Source of the DNA: Streptomyces sp. ISL-43
GTDB lineage: Bacteria > Actinomycetota > Actinomycetes > Streptomycetales > Streptomycetaceae
Direction of reading: 5' to 3'
NCBI RefSeq assembly: GCF_018614195.1
Contig: NZ_JAGGOT010000059.1
Span: forward strand, 62,001 to 126,000
DNA: 64,000 nt
The position numbers and the translations under genes were made by a program. The notes beneath the pieces were generated by a model, which was given only the letters and a program-made list of their open reading frames with translations, searched no databases and was not told the DNA's origin. This document shows positions 27,180 through 36,854 of this stretch, one piece after another. Each line of letters starts with the position of its first letter. The first letter of the stretch is position 1.

Positions 27180-28514
27180 ATGTCCTGGCAGAGCTTCCGA
27201 GCGAAAGGTACGGTCCCCGGTCTCCGGCGACCGCACCCGGGCCGGCTCCTGGCCGTGGCCGGCCTGGCAGCCGGCTGCGTGGCGGCGCTCCCGGCCCCGC
27301 TCGCCCACGCCGCCGAAAAGCACGTCCCCTGCTCAGTCCCGGCGCTCGTCGAGGCGATCAAGAAGGCCAACGCTTCACCGAACGCCGACACACTGCGCCT
27401 GGCCCACAAGTGCACGTACACCCTCACGACACCGGACGGCACCGACGACGCCAACGGCCTGCCGTTGATCACCACCGAGATCACCGTCCACGGCAACGGA
27501 AGCACCATCAAACGAAGCTCGCGGGCCGCGACGCCGGACTTCCGCATCCTCGCCGTGTCAGGGGAGGGGAACCTCACCCTGGAAAGGATCACGATCGCCG
27601 GGGGAAGGACCTCCGATGCCGCCGATTGCCCGATCGCAACCGACCTGATCTGCGGCGGCGGCATCCTCAACGCAGGAACGCTCGCGCTGCGCGCCAGCCG
27701 GGTGACCGGCAACACCGCCACTGGCGACGTCAGCGACGCGGTGCTGGGCGGCGGCATCCACAACGAGGGCACGGCCACGCTCACCAACACGCGGATCGAC
27801 CGCAATACCGCCACCAACACCGGCTCTGGGCAAGCCGTCGGCGCAGGGGTGAGCAACTTCGGCACCCTCACCGTGAAACACGGCACCATCACCCGCAACA
27901 CCGCTGCCGCGGCTGGTCTGCAGGCGGTCGGCGGCGGCCTGAGCAACTTCGGCGACGCCTCCGTGACCAAGACGGAGATCAGCGCCAACACGGCGACCAA
28001 CACGGGCGGAGGGTTCGCGCGGGGCGGCGGCATCGGCAATGCGGGCAGCCTCACCGTGACCGGCGGCTCCGTGCACAAGAACCGTGTCGATTCTCCAGCG
28101 GGCATCGTGGGAGGCGCCGGGATCACCAACCGGGCGGGGCTGGAATTGAAAGCCACTTCCGTCAGCGACAACAGGGCCAGCGCATCCAACGGCACCGTCG
28201 AAGGCGGTGGCCTGCGCAACGCCCTCGGTGGCACGGCAGAGCTGATCGGCACTCCGGTCAGCGGCAACACGGCCGACGCACCGGGCGGCACCGCGCTGGG
28301 CGGCGGTGTCTTCAACGGCGCCGACAGCACGACCGCCCTCGAACGGAGTCCCGTAAAAGCGAACACCGCAAAGGCCTCCGGCGGGAGCGCCGACGGCGGC
28401 GGCATCTACAACGAAGCCGTGCTCGGCGCCGTGACACGGACCAGCAGCCGCGTCACGGGCAACAGCCCGAACAACTGCGCCCCGCCCGGAAGAGTGGCCG
28501 GCTGCACAGGCTGA
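27180..28514 (+). CDS. Secreted Gly/Asn-rich beta-helix (pectin-lyase-fold) protein
   Basis: ATG with GAGGAGGAA 7 nt upstream. The 444-residue precursor has an arginine-rich N-terminus and signal peptide (LLAVAGLAAGCVAALPAPLAHA). Its conserved early block is PCSVPALVEAIKKANASP...LRLAHKCTYTL. About ten repeats of roughly 35 residues follow with the core GGGIxNxGTxTLTxTxIxxNTA, the signature of right-handed beta-helix CSLREA/polymorphic-outer-membrane-like repeats. No catalytic residues are obvious. It is probably a cell-surface or extracellular adhesin-like protein. Cysteines occur near the N-terminus and at the last repeat. Confidence 0.82.
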   Translation: MSWQSFRAKGTVPGLRRPHPGRLLAVAGLAAGCVAALPAPLAHAAEKHVPCSVPALVEAIKKANASPNADTLRLAHKCTYTLTTPDGTDDANGLPLITTEITVHGNGSTIKRSSRAATPDFRILAVSGEGNLTLERITIAGGRTSDAADCPIATDLICGGGILNAGTLALRASRVTGNTATGDVSDAVLGGGIHNEGTATLTNTRIDRNTATNTGSGQAVGAGVSNFGTLTVKHGTITRNTAAAAGLQAVGGGLSNFGDASVTKTEISANTATNTGGGFARGGGIGNAGSLTVTGGSVHKNRVDSPAGIVGGAGITNRAGLELKATSVSDNRASASNGTVEGGGLRNALGGTAELIGTPVSGNTADAPGGTALGGGVFNGADSTTALERSPVKANTAKASGGSADGGGIYNEAVLGAVTRTSSRVTGNSPNNCAPPGRVAGCTG

Positions 28515-28707
28515 GCGAGCCTGCCGGCCAGGGCCTGCGCCCCGCGCGGTGCATGCCCTGGCCACGCGTGCGCGGGTGCCGATGGACTCCTTCCGCTTCT
28601 CGAGGTGGACGAGGAATGCGTCCCACTCTTCCTCGGCCGGGGTCCTCGTCCGCTCTGCACCGTCCCCGGCCTGGACCGGGGATCGCGAGAGGTATCGCTG
28701 AGGTCCA
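28515..28707. other. Short region between beta-helix gene and hydrolase remnant
   Basis: No gene is supported. The minus strand codes a protein-like stretch (PAEEEWDAFLVHLEKRKESIG, about 28560-28630) that could be the tail of a lost gene. No family was recognised. Confidence 0.25.
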
Positions 28708-29400
28708 GTGCGATCCTGCGCACTTGTGCGCCGACACGAGCGCGGGGCTCTGTCACGGAAAGGGACCCGGTTCGGAGTCCGAAGCACGAACCGGCCGTGC
28801 TCAGCACGACCGGACCCCACTGGAGGGCGGGCCGACGTCCTCGACACGCTCCTCGACTTCGCCGACGAGGTCGCGGGCGGGACTGCGTACCTCCTGATCG
28901 GTCACTCGGCGGGCGCGTACTTCGCGCAGGCCATGGCCGGGAGGCGCCCGGCGCAGGTCGCCGGTCTGGCGCTCGTCTGTCCGTTGCTGCCAGGACTGCG
29001 CGACGTCCCCGAGCACCGCGTCGTCGCCGGATCGGGTGGGATCGGTGACCACGTCTTCCGGAGCTACTTCGTGATCCAAACGCCGGAGATGCTCGAGCGG
29101 TACGAACGCTACGTCGCCCCCGCCGCCGCGCTCGTCGATCAGGCGGCGCTGGAGCGAATCGGTGAACGGTGGGCGCTCACCCCCGATCACGCGCCGGCCT
29201 ACCCGGGTCCGACCGTGGTCGTGGCGGGGCGGTCGGACTCGACGGTCGGATATGCCGCCGCTACCGACCTCCTCGACCACTACCCCCACGCCTCGCTAGC
29301 CGTCGTCGACGACGCGGGACACGCCCTACTCCACGAGCAACCGGAACTCCTGCGCGCTCTCCTCGCCGAGTGGCTCTCGCGCGTCGAGCGCTCGAGCTGA
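28708..29400 (+). pseudogene. Alpha/beta hydrolase, 5'-truncated
   Basis: Recognisable sequence begins at 28831 (ADVLDTLLDFADEVAGG). It includes the nucleophile elbow LIGHSAGAYFAQAMAG and the catalytic Asp and His regions (VVVAGRSDSTVGY, VVDDAGHALLHEQPEL). The N-terminal strands and the oxyanion HG motif that precede this point in intact hydrolases are absent. The open frame upstream to 28708 is unrelated arginine-rich sequence, and no Shine-Dalgarno lies before a usable start. About 75-80 residues are missing. The core is intact, suggesting recent loss. Confidence 0.7.
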
Positions 29401-29619
29401 CCCGCAACAGGCTCGGCGCAGATCAGCATGATTGCCGGGTCGAGCCCGGGTGGCATGGAGGGCCGGCACCGACGGCGGCTGGTCCAGGTCCGCGGCGAGT
29501 CACCCAGCGGCGGCGGTGCTCAAGCCGCGTGACAGGCGACCCACAAGGACATCCCCTACGGCCTGTACGAGCCGGTGGTCGTAGCGGAGCCTGCCGTCGA
29601 GCTCAGCCGCAAGCCGTCA

Positions 29620-30411
29620 TCACCGCTTGACGATCAGATCGAGGACCGCGGCGAGGTGAGCCTTGACTGCCTCATGGTGGTGAAGGGCTTGCGGCGCCGA
29701 CGCGGCGCTCGGCCGCACGCCTCGGTCCGCGAAGACATAGAGCATGCGCAGCGTGCGCAGGCAGTTGGTGAGGTGTGCGGTAACCGGGGTGCTGATGTGA
29801 TCGGCTCCGAAGCAGGTGCCGATCGGGTCCAGCCATGTCGTCGCGTCGCGCTCGCTCATATCGGACCGGGTGAGGATACGGGCGACCGCCCTCGCCAGAC
29901 GGTCGTCCTCCAGCTGGTCGAATACGTGATCGGTGTGCGCCGTCAGCCGGGCGGCGGCGAGGTCCAGCATCCGTACGGGCGCCACCTCGGGGTGGCACCC
30001 GAACCGGCCCAGCAGGTCCGCCCCGTGCGCCACCGCGTGGAGCCAGCCGAGCTTCTCGTCGTGGCCGCGCAGGTCCCTCTCGTTCGGATACCACCGCTCG
30101 AACGCCGCCACCCAGTCGGCCCGGAAATCCCCCTTGCTCACGAGCATGTCCAGCACGAGGGGGGCGAACGTGCGGGCCTGGATCTCCCGGTCGAAGAAGC
30201 GGGCGGTCATCTCGTCTCCCAGCGCCAGCCGCCGGGGTGCGTCGATCACCCCGCGGTCTATCCAGGTCGACAGGACGGAGTACGCCGCTCCGTCCCGGAT
30301 CAGCGGATCGGGATCCGCCAGGGCGTGGGAGAGGCCTCGCACGAGTTCTTCCATGGGGCGGTCGGCGGGCACGGCGCAGGCTGCGGCTTCGATGCTGTTC
30401 CAGTCGATCAT
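29620..30411 (-). CDS. DUF2785-family protein
   Basis: The 263-residue protein matches DUF2785 by its central motif RGHDEKLGWLHAVAHGADLLGR and its all-helical composition. It has no signal peptide or membrane segment and is cytoplasmic. The C-terminal sequence (CLRTLRMLYVFADRGV) is typical of the family. The ATG at 30411 is the natural start. Nothing in the neighbourhood suggests a partner, and the function of the family is not known. Confidence 0.8.
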   Translation of the reverse strand: MIDWNSIEAAACAVPADRPMEELVRGLSHALADPDPLIRDGAAYSVLSTWIDRGVIDAPRRLALGDEMTARFFDREIQARTFAPLVLDMLVSKGDFRADWVAAFERWYPNERDLRGHDEKLGWLHAVAHGADLLGRFGCHPEVAPVRMLDLAAARLTAHTDHVFDQLEDDRLARAVARILTRSDMSERDATTWLDPIGTCFGADHISTPVTAHLTNCLRTLRMLYVFADRGVRPSAASAPQALHHHEAVKAHLAAVLDLIVKR

Positions 30412-30597
30412 GGCGGGCAGACTAGACCCGAACCGCCGTGCCGCGCCGCGAGTTATGGCCGGCGCCGCCTCGTCACCACGATGCCGCGTGTCATCACCAC
30501 GGTGCCGGGGATCCGGGACGGGAGCGTCTCCTCTCGCGGCTTTTTCGCTGGTCGCGCCCAGGACGAGACGCCGCCAGGGGTTGACGGTCCCCGCTTC

Positions 30598-31279
30598 TCA
30601 GCTTCCGGCGGAAGCATCGCGACTGCGGCGATCGCCATGGCCAGGCCGTGAGGGGACCGGTGCGGGGTTTCGGAGCGTGGGCCGGGACCAGGGCGCGTCG
30701 ACGCCGCGGGACGTCAGCCCGAGTGCCGCCTCCTGCAGAGCGGTGGCCTGCTCCAGCAGCCCGTCCAGGTAGGACACCACCTCAGCGCCACGGCGCACGG
30801 CGAAGGTGTGCCCGTCGGTGAGGAGTGCGGCTTCTCCCTCCTCGAAGAGGCGGGCGACGGCGCCCAGCACGGTCTGGATCTTGAGCTGGTCGGCGTCGGC
30901 CATCGCACCGCAGGGTCCGTTGCCTTCATCGGACAGGTGGAGGACGCCGCAGTCCCTCAGGTGCACGATCACGTGCCCGGCGCAGTGGCCCTGGCTGCGC
31001 AGCACGCGGACCGAGCCGCCGGCGAAGGTCCAGCCGGTGAATCGAAGCGAGCCGATCCGAATCCGCTCCAGCGCTCGCTCCTCGTAGGTGAGGGTCGTCG
31101 CGCCGAAGGGCCGCATCGGATGGAAGAGCGACAGCACTTCGCCGGCCAGTGCGGGTGTCGCCGGCCCGGTGTACGAGGGCGTTGGCGACATCCGGCTGAT
31201 CGTGCTCGACGTCCAGTTCCTGCCCGAGCACCAGGACGGTCCTGTCGTCGATCTCGATCAGGTCACCGAGCGCGGCCAT
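30598..31279 (-). pseudogene. Metallo-beta-lactamase-fold hydrolase, internally deleted and frameshifted
   Basis: ATG at 31279 with GGGAGG upstream opens MAALGDLIEIDDRTVLVLGQ and continues to ANALVHRAGDT near 31154. Family-like sequence then resumes in another frame (PALAGEVLSLFHPMRPFG) and runs through SQGHCAGHVIVHL, LHLSDEGNGPCG and LLTDGHTF to the stop at 30598. The block between, which carries the HxHxDH zinc-binding motif of the family, is missing. Ligand residues of the second half (GHCAGH, SDE) survive. With the main metal site gone and a frame change, the gene is dead. The C-terminal tail after LLEQATALQEAALG is not family-like. Confidence 0.8.
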
Positions 31280-31574
31280 GGATCCTCCCGCGGTCTCGTC
31301 CGGGTCCGGCCCGCCGCGGAGCCGATGGACGCAGGCGACGAGCACGAGGTGCCAGATGCAGTGACGGGCGACGGTGGACTCTGCGCGCCGACCCGTCCCC
31401 CCGGTGAGCTTTGCCGCCCGCCTCCCTCGACGATGTCGTCCAGGAGTCCCCTGTCGACGAGCGTACGCCGCGCCGGGCGCGCTGTCCCCGGGACGCCTGC
31501 GGCCAGGAGCGCCCCAGGTCGCCCGATCCCGGGTTCCCCACCCAGCGGAGCCGCGCAGACCGCTTGCCGTAGCT

Positions 31575-31817
31575 TCAGCCCGCGCCGTGCGAGGTACGGC
31601 CCAGCACGGCGCGGAGGCGCTCCCGCCCGGCCTCCACGCTCGCCTCCCACAGCCCCGCGTAGAAGTCCAGGTGGGCTTCACGGTCTGGTCCGCCACCTTG
31701 CAACCCTAGGAACAGCGGAGCCATGCGCTCGGCGCAGCCGGCTACGTACAGACGGACCGTCTCGCCGCCCTCACCGCGCAGTGTTCCTGCGACGGCCTCC
31801 TCGACCGGCATCCGCAC
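31575..31817 (-). CDS. Small unrecognised protein
   Basis: The GTG at 31817 is preferred because GGGGAGG lies 7 nt upstream; the frame is open to 31937 without a ribosome site. The 80-residue product (VRMPVEEAVAGTLRGEGG..., LYVAGCAERMAPLFLGLQGG, HLDFYAGLWEASVEAGRERL) has high third-position GC. It appears to be a small alpha/beta cytoplasmic protein. Function unknown. Confidence 0.5.
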   Translation of the reverse strand: MRMPVEEAVAGTLRGEGGETVRLYVAGCAERMAPLFLGLQGGGPDREAHLDFYAGLWEASVEAGRERLRAVLGRTSHGAG

Positions 31818-32038
31818 AGTCACCCCTCCCCGTAGCACTCCTGCGAGGACATATTCGCAGGCAGGCCAGGCCGTTCCAGCGCCACCTGGAAGCTGGGTAT
31901 TCTGACGAAATCGCGGCTTCCTGTCCCTCATCGGCAACAGGTGTACGAGGCAGGCAAGGTGAGAGCGATCCTGTCGCGGACTGGGCTCGCAGGCGAGAGT
32001 CGAGGGCCGCGGTGAACGACCGACAACGGGGGGACACC

Positions 32039-32680
32039 ATGAACGCTGGCGCCGGCGAGGGCCACAGGAGCTGGAAGGCCTACGTCCTCGGGTCCGCAGC
32101 GGTCGTCGCGCTGCTCGCGTCCACGGCGTGCGGACCGAGCGCGACGGATGGTTCGGACGACCGCAAGCCCTCGGACCAGCCGAGCACGAGGCCGAGCCCC
32201 GGTTCGAGCAACACAGGTGGCAGTGGCGACAGCGCCACCGCCGCCTGTGCCGAATCCGACCTCTCGGTTTCCGCTACGAACGAGGACAAACAAGGTGAGC
32301 CCGTCGAGCACCTTCTCCTCACCGTCACCAACACCGGCGACAAGACGTGCAACGTCTACCGCTACCCCTCCGTGCTGCTCGGTGCCGATGCCCAGGCCAT
32401 GGTTGCCGTGATCGAGGACAGCGACCCGAAGAAGCTCGCCACCCTCGCTCCGGGCAAGCAGGCGCACGCCGCGCTGCTCGTCAGGGGAGGCCACATGGAT
32501 GAGTACCAGGCGAACATCATCACCTTCAGACTCCAGGGCCCCGAGCTCGGCGGCAACGGGAGCAAGCCGATCAAGGTCGACTTGCCCGGCCTCGACAAGT
32601 TGTGGGCCGATGACGGTGCCCGCGTCACCTACTGGACGACTGCCTCCGGCCATGCCCTGGACTTCATCATGTCGTCCTGA
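32039..32680 (+). CDS. Lipoprotein with DUF4232-like domain
   Basis: ATG follows ACGGGGGGAC. The 213-residue precursor has a lipobox (VVALLASTAC) and a Ser/Pro/Thr-rich linker. The remaining domain has the DUF4232 pattern: CAESDLSVSATNEDKQGE, LLLTVTNTGDKTCNVYRYPSV, then a C-terminal half-barrel ending VTYWTTASGHALDFIM. It is an extracellular beta-sandwich of unknown function, common in streptomycete surface proteins. A GTG at 32012 is an alternative start. Confidence 0.83.
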   Translation: MNAGAGEGHRSWKAYVLGSAAVVALLASTACGPSATDGSDDRKPSDQPSTRPSPGSSNTGGSGDSATAACAESDLSVSATNEDKQGEPVEHLLLTVTNTGDKTCNVYRYPSVLLGADAQAMVAVIEDSDPKKLATLAPGKQAHAALLVRGGHMDEYQANIITFRLQGPELGGNGSKPIKVDLPGLDKLWADDGARVTYWTTASGHALDFIMSS

Positions 32681-32984
32681 CGGAACGCGATCGGGACCAC
32701 TTCGCTGCGCCCCACCCCGCCCGGAATCCGGGCACACCATGGCGTAAGCGGCGCAGAACATCACCGGGGCCCGATCTGATCCGGAGGGACGTGCCCAGCG
32801 GGTGCGTGCGGCAAGGGGCTGCTCTAGCGTCGAATGAGGGAGGGATGCCCTGCCGAGCCGGTCCGGTGCGGGGGTCGGACCCTGTGGCTGTACGCCGGCC
32901 GCGTGCGCTCGGCGCCGTTCCCACGTGGCTCCGGCACGCCCAGGTCCCGGGCCGCGCGGCGATCCTGGAGAGCAGGTGTGTCCC

Positions 32985-33269
32985 ATGCGCACGTCGACCC
33001 GCACGTCGACCCGTATCGCGGGTGTCCTCGCCGGCCTGGCCCTCGCCCTCGGTGGCGCGGCCCTCACGGCCCCCGCCGCCCACGCAGACGTCAGCGCCTG
33101 CATCAACCAAGTAGAGCGGGAGCTAAAGGGAGGCGAGGCTCCGGAAACCGTCCGGGCAGCGTGTTACGGCGGGCTGATCGGCGCAGAAGATGAGTGCGTG
33201 TCCGGTCTGACCGCGGACGGCGTGACGAAGGGGACCGCGGAAGCTGCCTGCCGGGCGGCCGCCGAGTAG
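32985..33269 (+). CDS. Small secreted four-cysteine protein
   Basis: ATG with GGAGAGCAGG upstream. The 94-residue precursor has a clear signal peptide (IAGVLAGLALALGGAALTAPAAHA). The mature part of about 60 residues has four cysteines in a regular pattern (SACINQVERELKGG, RAACYGGLIG, DECVSGLTADG, AACRAAAE), probably two disulfides in a small helical bundle. The function of such streptomycete secreted proteins is unknown. The 300 bp before it hold no recognisable gene. Confidence 0.78.
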   Translation: MRTSTRTSTRIAGVLAGLALALGGAALTAPAAHADVSACINQVERELKGGEAPETVRAACYGGLIGAEDECVSGLTADGVTKGTAEAACRAAAE

Positions 33270-33579
33270 AAGCGCCAGAACTGCTCCACGCGGCACATGC
33301 CCCTCGAAGCCACTCCAACGCGGCTTCCTCCCAGCGGTACGTGAGATGAGCGCCGTACTCGGCCGAACCACCGAAATGCGGCGCCCCTTACCTTGGTGGC
33401 GGGTTGATCAGTCACAAACAGGCGATCCTCGCCCTCGCCTCGACGTCCTGTGGGCCCTCATCCGCCGTCACTACACAGCCCTGCCACCGCAACCAGGTCC
33501 GGCCGCCGCCCCATGTCTGCCGACCCGCTGAAGGTAGGTTGATCACCAGCTAGCTGGAGGCTACGGGGAGGAGGTTGCG
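33270..33579. other. Intergenic region, no gene seen
   Basis: About 310 bp between the small secreted protein and the next gene. No motif, repeat or coding signal was identified apart from the strong Shine-Dalgarno of the next gene at its end. Confidence 0.35.
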
Positions 33580-34221
33580 GTGACGGGAATTGAGGTGCCA
33601 GAGCCTGAGCGCGACTGGCAGGAAGCCACCAGTCCGCCCTATGGGACCGGCAAGAACCCGGCCCATCAGTGGAGCGTTTGGGAACATTGCTCCCCGCTGT
33701 TTCAGATGATCGGAGTGCTGGCGCTGCCAGTGCAGCCCGTGGCCAACCGCTTGCGCTTGCACGTGGAACGTTCGTGGGACGGCCTGGACGCGCTCGACGT
33801 CGTGCTGTTCCGGCTGCGGGGCTTCAGCTTTGCCATCAGCAAGCACGACGGCAATCCGATGGGCGTCTCGTATGTGTGGCTCACCGAGCCGAGCGCGGAC
33901 TCCGACAAGGCTCTGGACACCCTCCTGGAGGTGGTCGGGATCGGCGAGGACGCCGTCGCCTTCCGTGGTGACCCTCACAAAGATCCAACCGCGCAGCCGT
34001 CCGCGGCACAGGCGAATGTCCAGCTTGCTCAGGCCCCGGGCAGTACTCCCGAGGCCTCTCCCTGGGCAAGGCTTCGCCGCATCATCGGTATGCCACCGTC
34101 CCCTCTGACGTCTGACATTCCGCCTCGCCTGCTTGACAACGACGATGGGGAATCAGTCACAACGCGAGCGAGGCGGGATGAGCGTGAGGTTCCGCCACGG
34201 CGCGAAGTCGAGTTGGGTTGA
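33580..34221 (+). CDS. Unrecognised cytoplasmic protein
   Basis: GTG with GGGGAGGAGG upstream. The 213-residue protein has a compact-looking part to about residue 130 (WSVWEHCSPLFQMIGVLALP, LDALDVVLFRLRGFSFAISK, DKALDTLLEVVGIGEDAV). It is followed by a polar, charged tail that may be disordered. There is no signal peptide or membrane segment. No family is recognised. Base composition is slightly lower in GC than its neighbours, which may hint at transfer. Confidence 0.65.
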   Translation: MTGIEVPEPERDWQEATSPPYGTGKNPAHQWSVWEHCSPLFQMIGVLALPVQPVANRLRLHVERSWDGLDALDVVLFRLRGFSFAISKHDGNPMGVSYVWLTEPSADSDKALDTLLEVVGIGEDAVAFRGDPHKDPTAQPSAAQANVQLAQAPGSTPEASPWARLRRIIGMPPSPLTSDIPPRLLDNDDGESVTTRARRDEREVPPRREVELG

Positions 34222-34394
34222 GCCCGACCATTCTCCCTGGTCAGCGGTGCTCATTGGGCTTTCTGCTGATGGATTTCCGCGTCCATGGTTTGGAAAGCTC
34301 ATTGCGTATGGAGGTCGTCACGGATTGGATCGTCAAGATCAAGACGACGGGGTTGCGCGCTGGACGGGCCCTCAACTGGTAGAGAAGGAAGCGA

Positions 34395-35774
34395 ATGGCA
34401 TCCATGCTCGACGGCTGCGCGCCCTGGCCCGAGGAGTTCGTCGACCGCTACTGGGCGGCCGGGCACTGGCGTGGCTATACGCTGGACAACCTGCTGCGCG
34501 GCTGGGCCCTGCAGTACGGACCGCGGACCGCGCTCGTGTACACCGACAGCGGCAGCGGCACCCGCATCACGTACGCGCAACTGAACCGGCGCGTGGACCG
34601 CATGGCCGCCGGGTTCCGGCTGCGCGGCCTCCGGCCCGGGCAACGGGTCGTCGTCCAGCTGCCGAACGTTCCCGAGTTCGTCATCACCGTGTTCGCGCTG
34701 ATGCGCGCCGGCCTGGTCCCCGTGTTCTGCCCGGTCTCGCACCGCGCGTCCGAGGTGTCCCACGTCGTGCGGGTCGCCCAGGCCGTCGGCTACGTCGGCC
34801 CCTCCACGTACCAGGGCTTCGACCACACGGCCATGGTCGCGGACATCGCGGCCCAAGGGCCCTTCCTGCGGCGGGTGTTCACCCTTGAGGCGCCGGGTGC
34901 CGCGTCCCCGTACGGCGGCCTTACGACCGACCCGGCGGGCTGCCAGTACAGCCCGCTGGGCTCCATCGACGCCCCGCCCGAGCCGGCGCTTGCCCAGAGC
35001 GCCGACCAGGTGGCGTTCTTCCTGCTCTCCGGCGGTACCACCGCGGCGCCCAAGCTCGTTCCGCGCACCCACAACGACTACGCCTACCAGGTGCGGGCCG
35101 CCGCCGAGCTGGTGTCGCTCACCGAGAACGACGTGTATCTCGCCGCGCTGCCCGCCGAGTCCAACTTCACGTTCGGCTGCCCCGGCATCGTCGGTACCCT
35201 CTCCGTCGGCGGCACCGTCGTCCTGGTCGAGAACCCCGGACCCGCCGAAGGCATCTCGGTCATGGGACGAGAGCGGGTCACCATCACGTCGGTGGTGCCC
35301 GCCGTCGCCCAGCTCTGGCTCGACGTACTTCCCACGCTCCAGGCCGACTTGAGCAGTTTGCGCCTCGTACAGATCGGCGGCGCGCCCTTGCGCCGGGCGA
35401 CCGCCGAAAGGATGGGCCCCGAATTGGGCTGTCGCCTGCAGCAGGTCTTCGGCATGGCTGAGGGGCTGCTCACTCTCACCCGGCCCGCAGATCCGGACGA
35501 GACCGTGCTCACCACGCAGGGCCGCCCGCTCTCGCCCGACGATGAGATCCGCATTGTCGACGTCGACGGCAAGGACGTGTCCGACGGGGAGCCCGGCGAA
35601 CTCCTCGCCCGCGGTCCGTACACCCTGCGGGGCTACTACCGGGCGCCCGACCACAACGCTCGCTCCTTCACCACCGACGGCTACTTCCGCACCGGCGACC
35701 TCGCGCGGCGCACCCCGGACGGCAACCTGGTGGTGACCACCGGCCGCCTCAAGGACGTCCCGCTGCGGGATTGA
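34395..35774 (+). pseudogene. 2,3-dihydroxybenzoate-AMP-ligase-like enzyme, 3'-truncated
   Basis: ATG follows GAAGGAAG. The 459-residue frame is a good match to EntE/DhbE-type aryl-acid adenylating enzymes. It has the N-terminal W(A)xGHWRGYTL, the P-loop-like FLLSGGTTAAPKLVPRTHND, VFGMAEGLL, and the ATP-binding YFRTGDLARRT and GRLKD. It then stops at once (VPLRD). The roughly 80-residue C-terminal subdomain with the catalytic lysine (PxTAxGKxxK) is missing and is not found downstream in any frame. Without that lysine the adenylation reaction should fail. No siderophore genes lie nearby, so this is an orphan remnant. Confidence 0.8.
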
Positions 35775-35918
35775 CCACGAAGACCCAGACAGCCGGGGGA
35801 GCGATCCGTTCCGATACCGCTCGGGGGGGGCATACCGGACCTCCTCCCACGCGGTCGGTGTCACCCGTTCGGCGGCGGGCGCGAGGCTGGTGCGGCCGGA
35901 CGGGCGTAGACCGGAAGT

Positions 35919-36808
35919 ATGAAGAGATGTGTGCGGACGGCGCTGGCGGCCGGCCTCCTGGCCGTGGGCGTCGCCGCGCTCGGGTACGGCCGCCGTCTCG
36001 GCGACCGTACCCGAGCGCGGCGAACGACACCGGCGCCCCTGATTTCAACGGTGATCTGACCGACCGGAGCGTGCCGGTTGCTCCGCAGGGCGCCGCCGCT
36101 CCGCGCAGCGACCCCAACTCGTCGAGCCCGCAGACCGTGGAGTCCTACCTCGCGGACATCGTCCTGGACGCCAACAGGGTCTGGACTGACTACTTCAAGC
36201 AGCTGGGGCTCGACACGCCGCGCGTAACCTACACGATCATCAGCCCCGGTCAGCCCGCGGCGGAGAGCCAGTGCGCCTACCCGGGCCAGGAGGCGCCGCT
36301 CGTAGTCACCGCCGACACCCCGAACGCGTTCTACTGCTCGAAGGACGAGCGGCAAGCCGGTTTCCGCGGCGCGATCTACCTACCGGTGCTCACCATGCAG
36401 AAGATGTGGACGGGGACAGTCCTCGGCCGTCCGTCCAAGACGGGCGGAGACTTCGCCGCCGCCATCATCACGGCCCACGAGTTCGGCCACCACATCGTCG
36501 ACGAGCTACGGCTTCAGTACAAGGAGAAGGGCTTCACCTACCCCGAGTTCACAGCGCCGTGGACCGAGCTGATCGCGGACTGCATGGCGGGCGTGTGGGC
36601 GGCGACCGCCTACCGGTCGGGATACCTCGACGACGGCGACTTCGCCGAGGCGGAAGCCGCTCTGGAGGCGATCGGCGACGCCCCGGGCGGTCCGGCAGAC
36701 CACGGCACGCCCGAGGAGCGCGTGCGGGCTCTGCGCATCGGCTACAGCGGCACGGGCAGCTACGGACCGGGACAGCCGATCGCCTGCACGTCCACGTATG
36801 GGAAGTAG
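35919..36808 (+). CDS. Neutral zinc metallopeptidase (YpfJ-like), signal peptide out of frame
   Basis: The catalytic part is open from 35930 to 36808 and has the zinc motif TAHEFGHHIVDEL with the third ligand in WTELIADCMAGVWAA, typical of the YpfJ/KPN_00210 family. A good signal peptide (VRTALAAGLLAVGVAALG) starting at ATG 35919 is in another frame. Joining it to the mature part needs two single-base changes, near 35984 (CGGGTACGG) and 36016-36024 (GCGGCGAACG). After correction the leader reads through TAAVSATVPERG into NDTGAPDFNGDL. Either the gene is frameshifted, or the sequence has two small errors, or the start is at 35930 without a signal peptide. Confidence 0.75.
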
Positions 36809-36854
36809 TCCACCTGCGGTGTGCACAGGGATACGGCTTCACCGCAGGCCGCCG

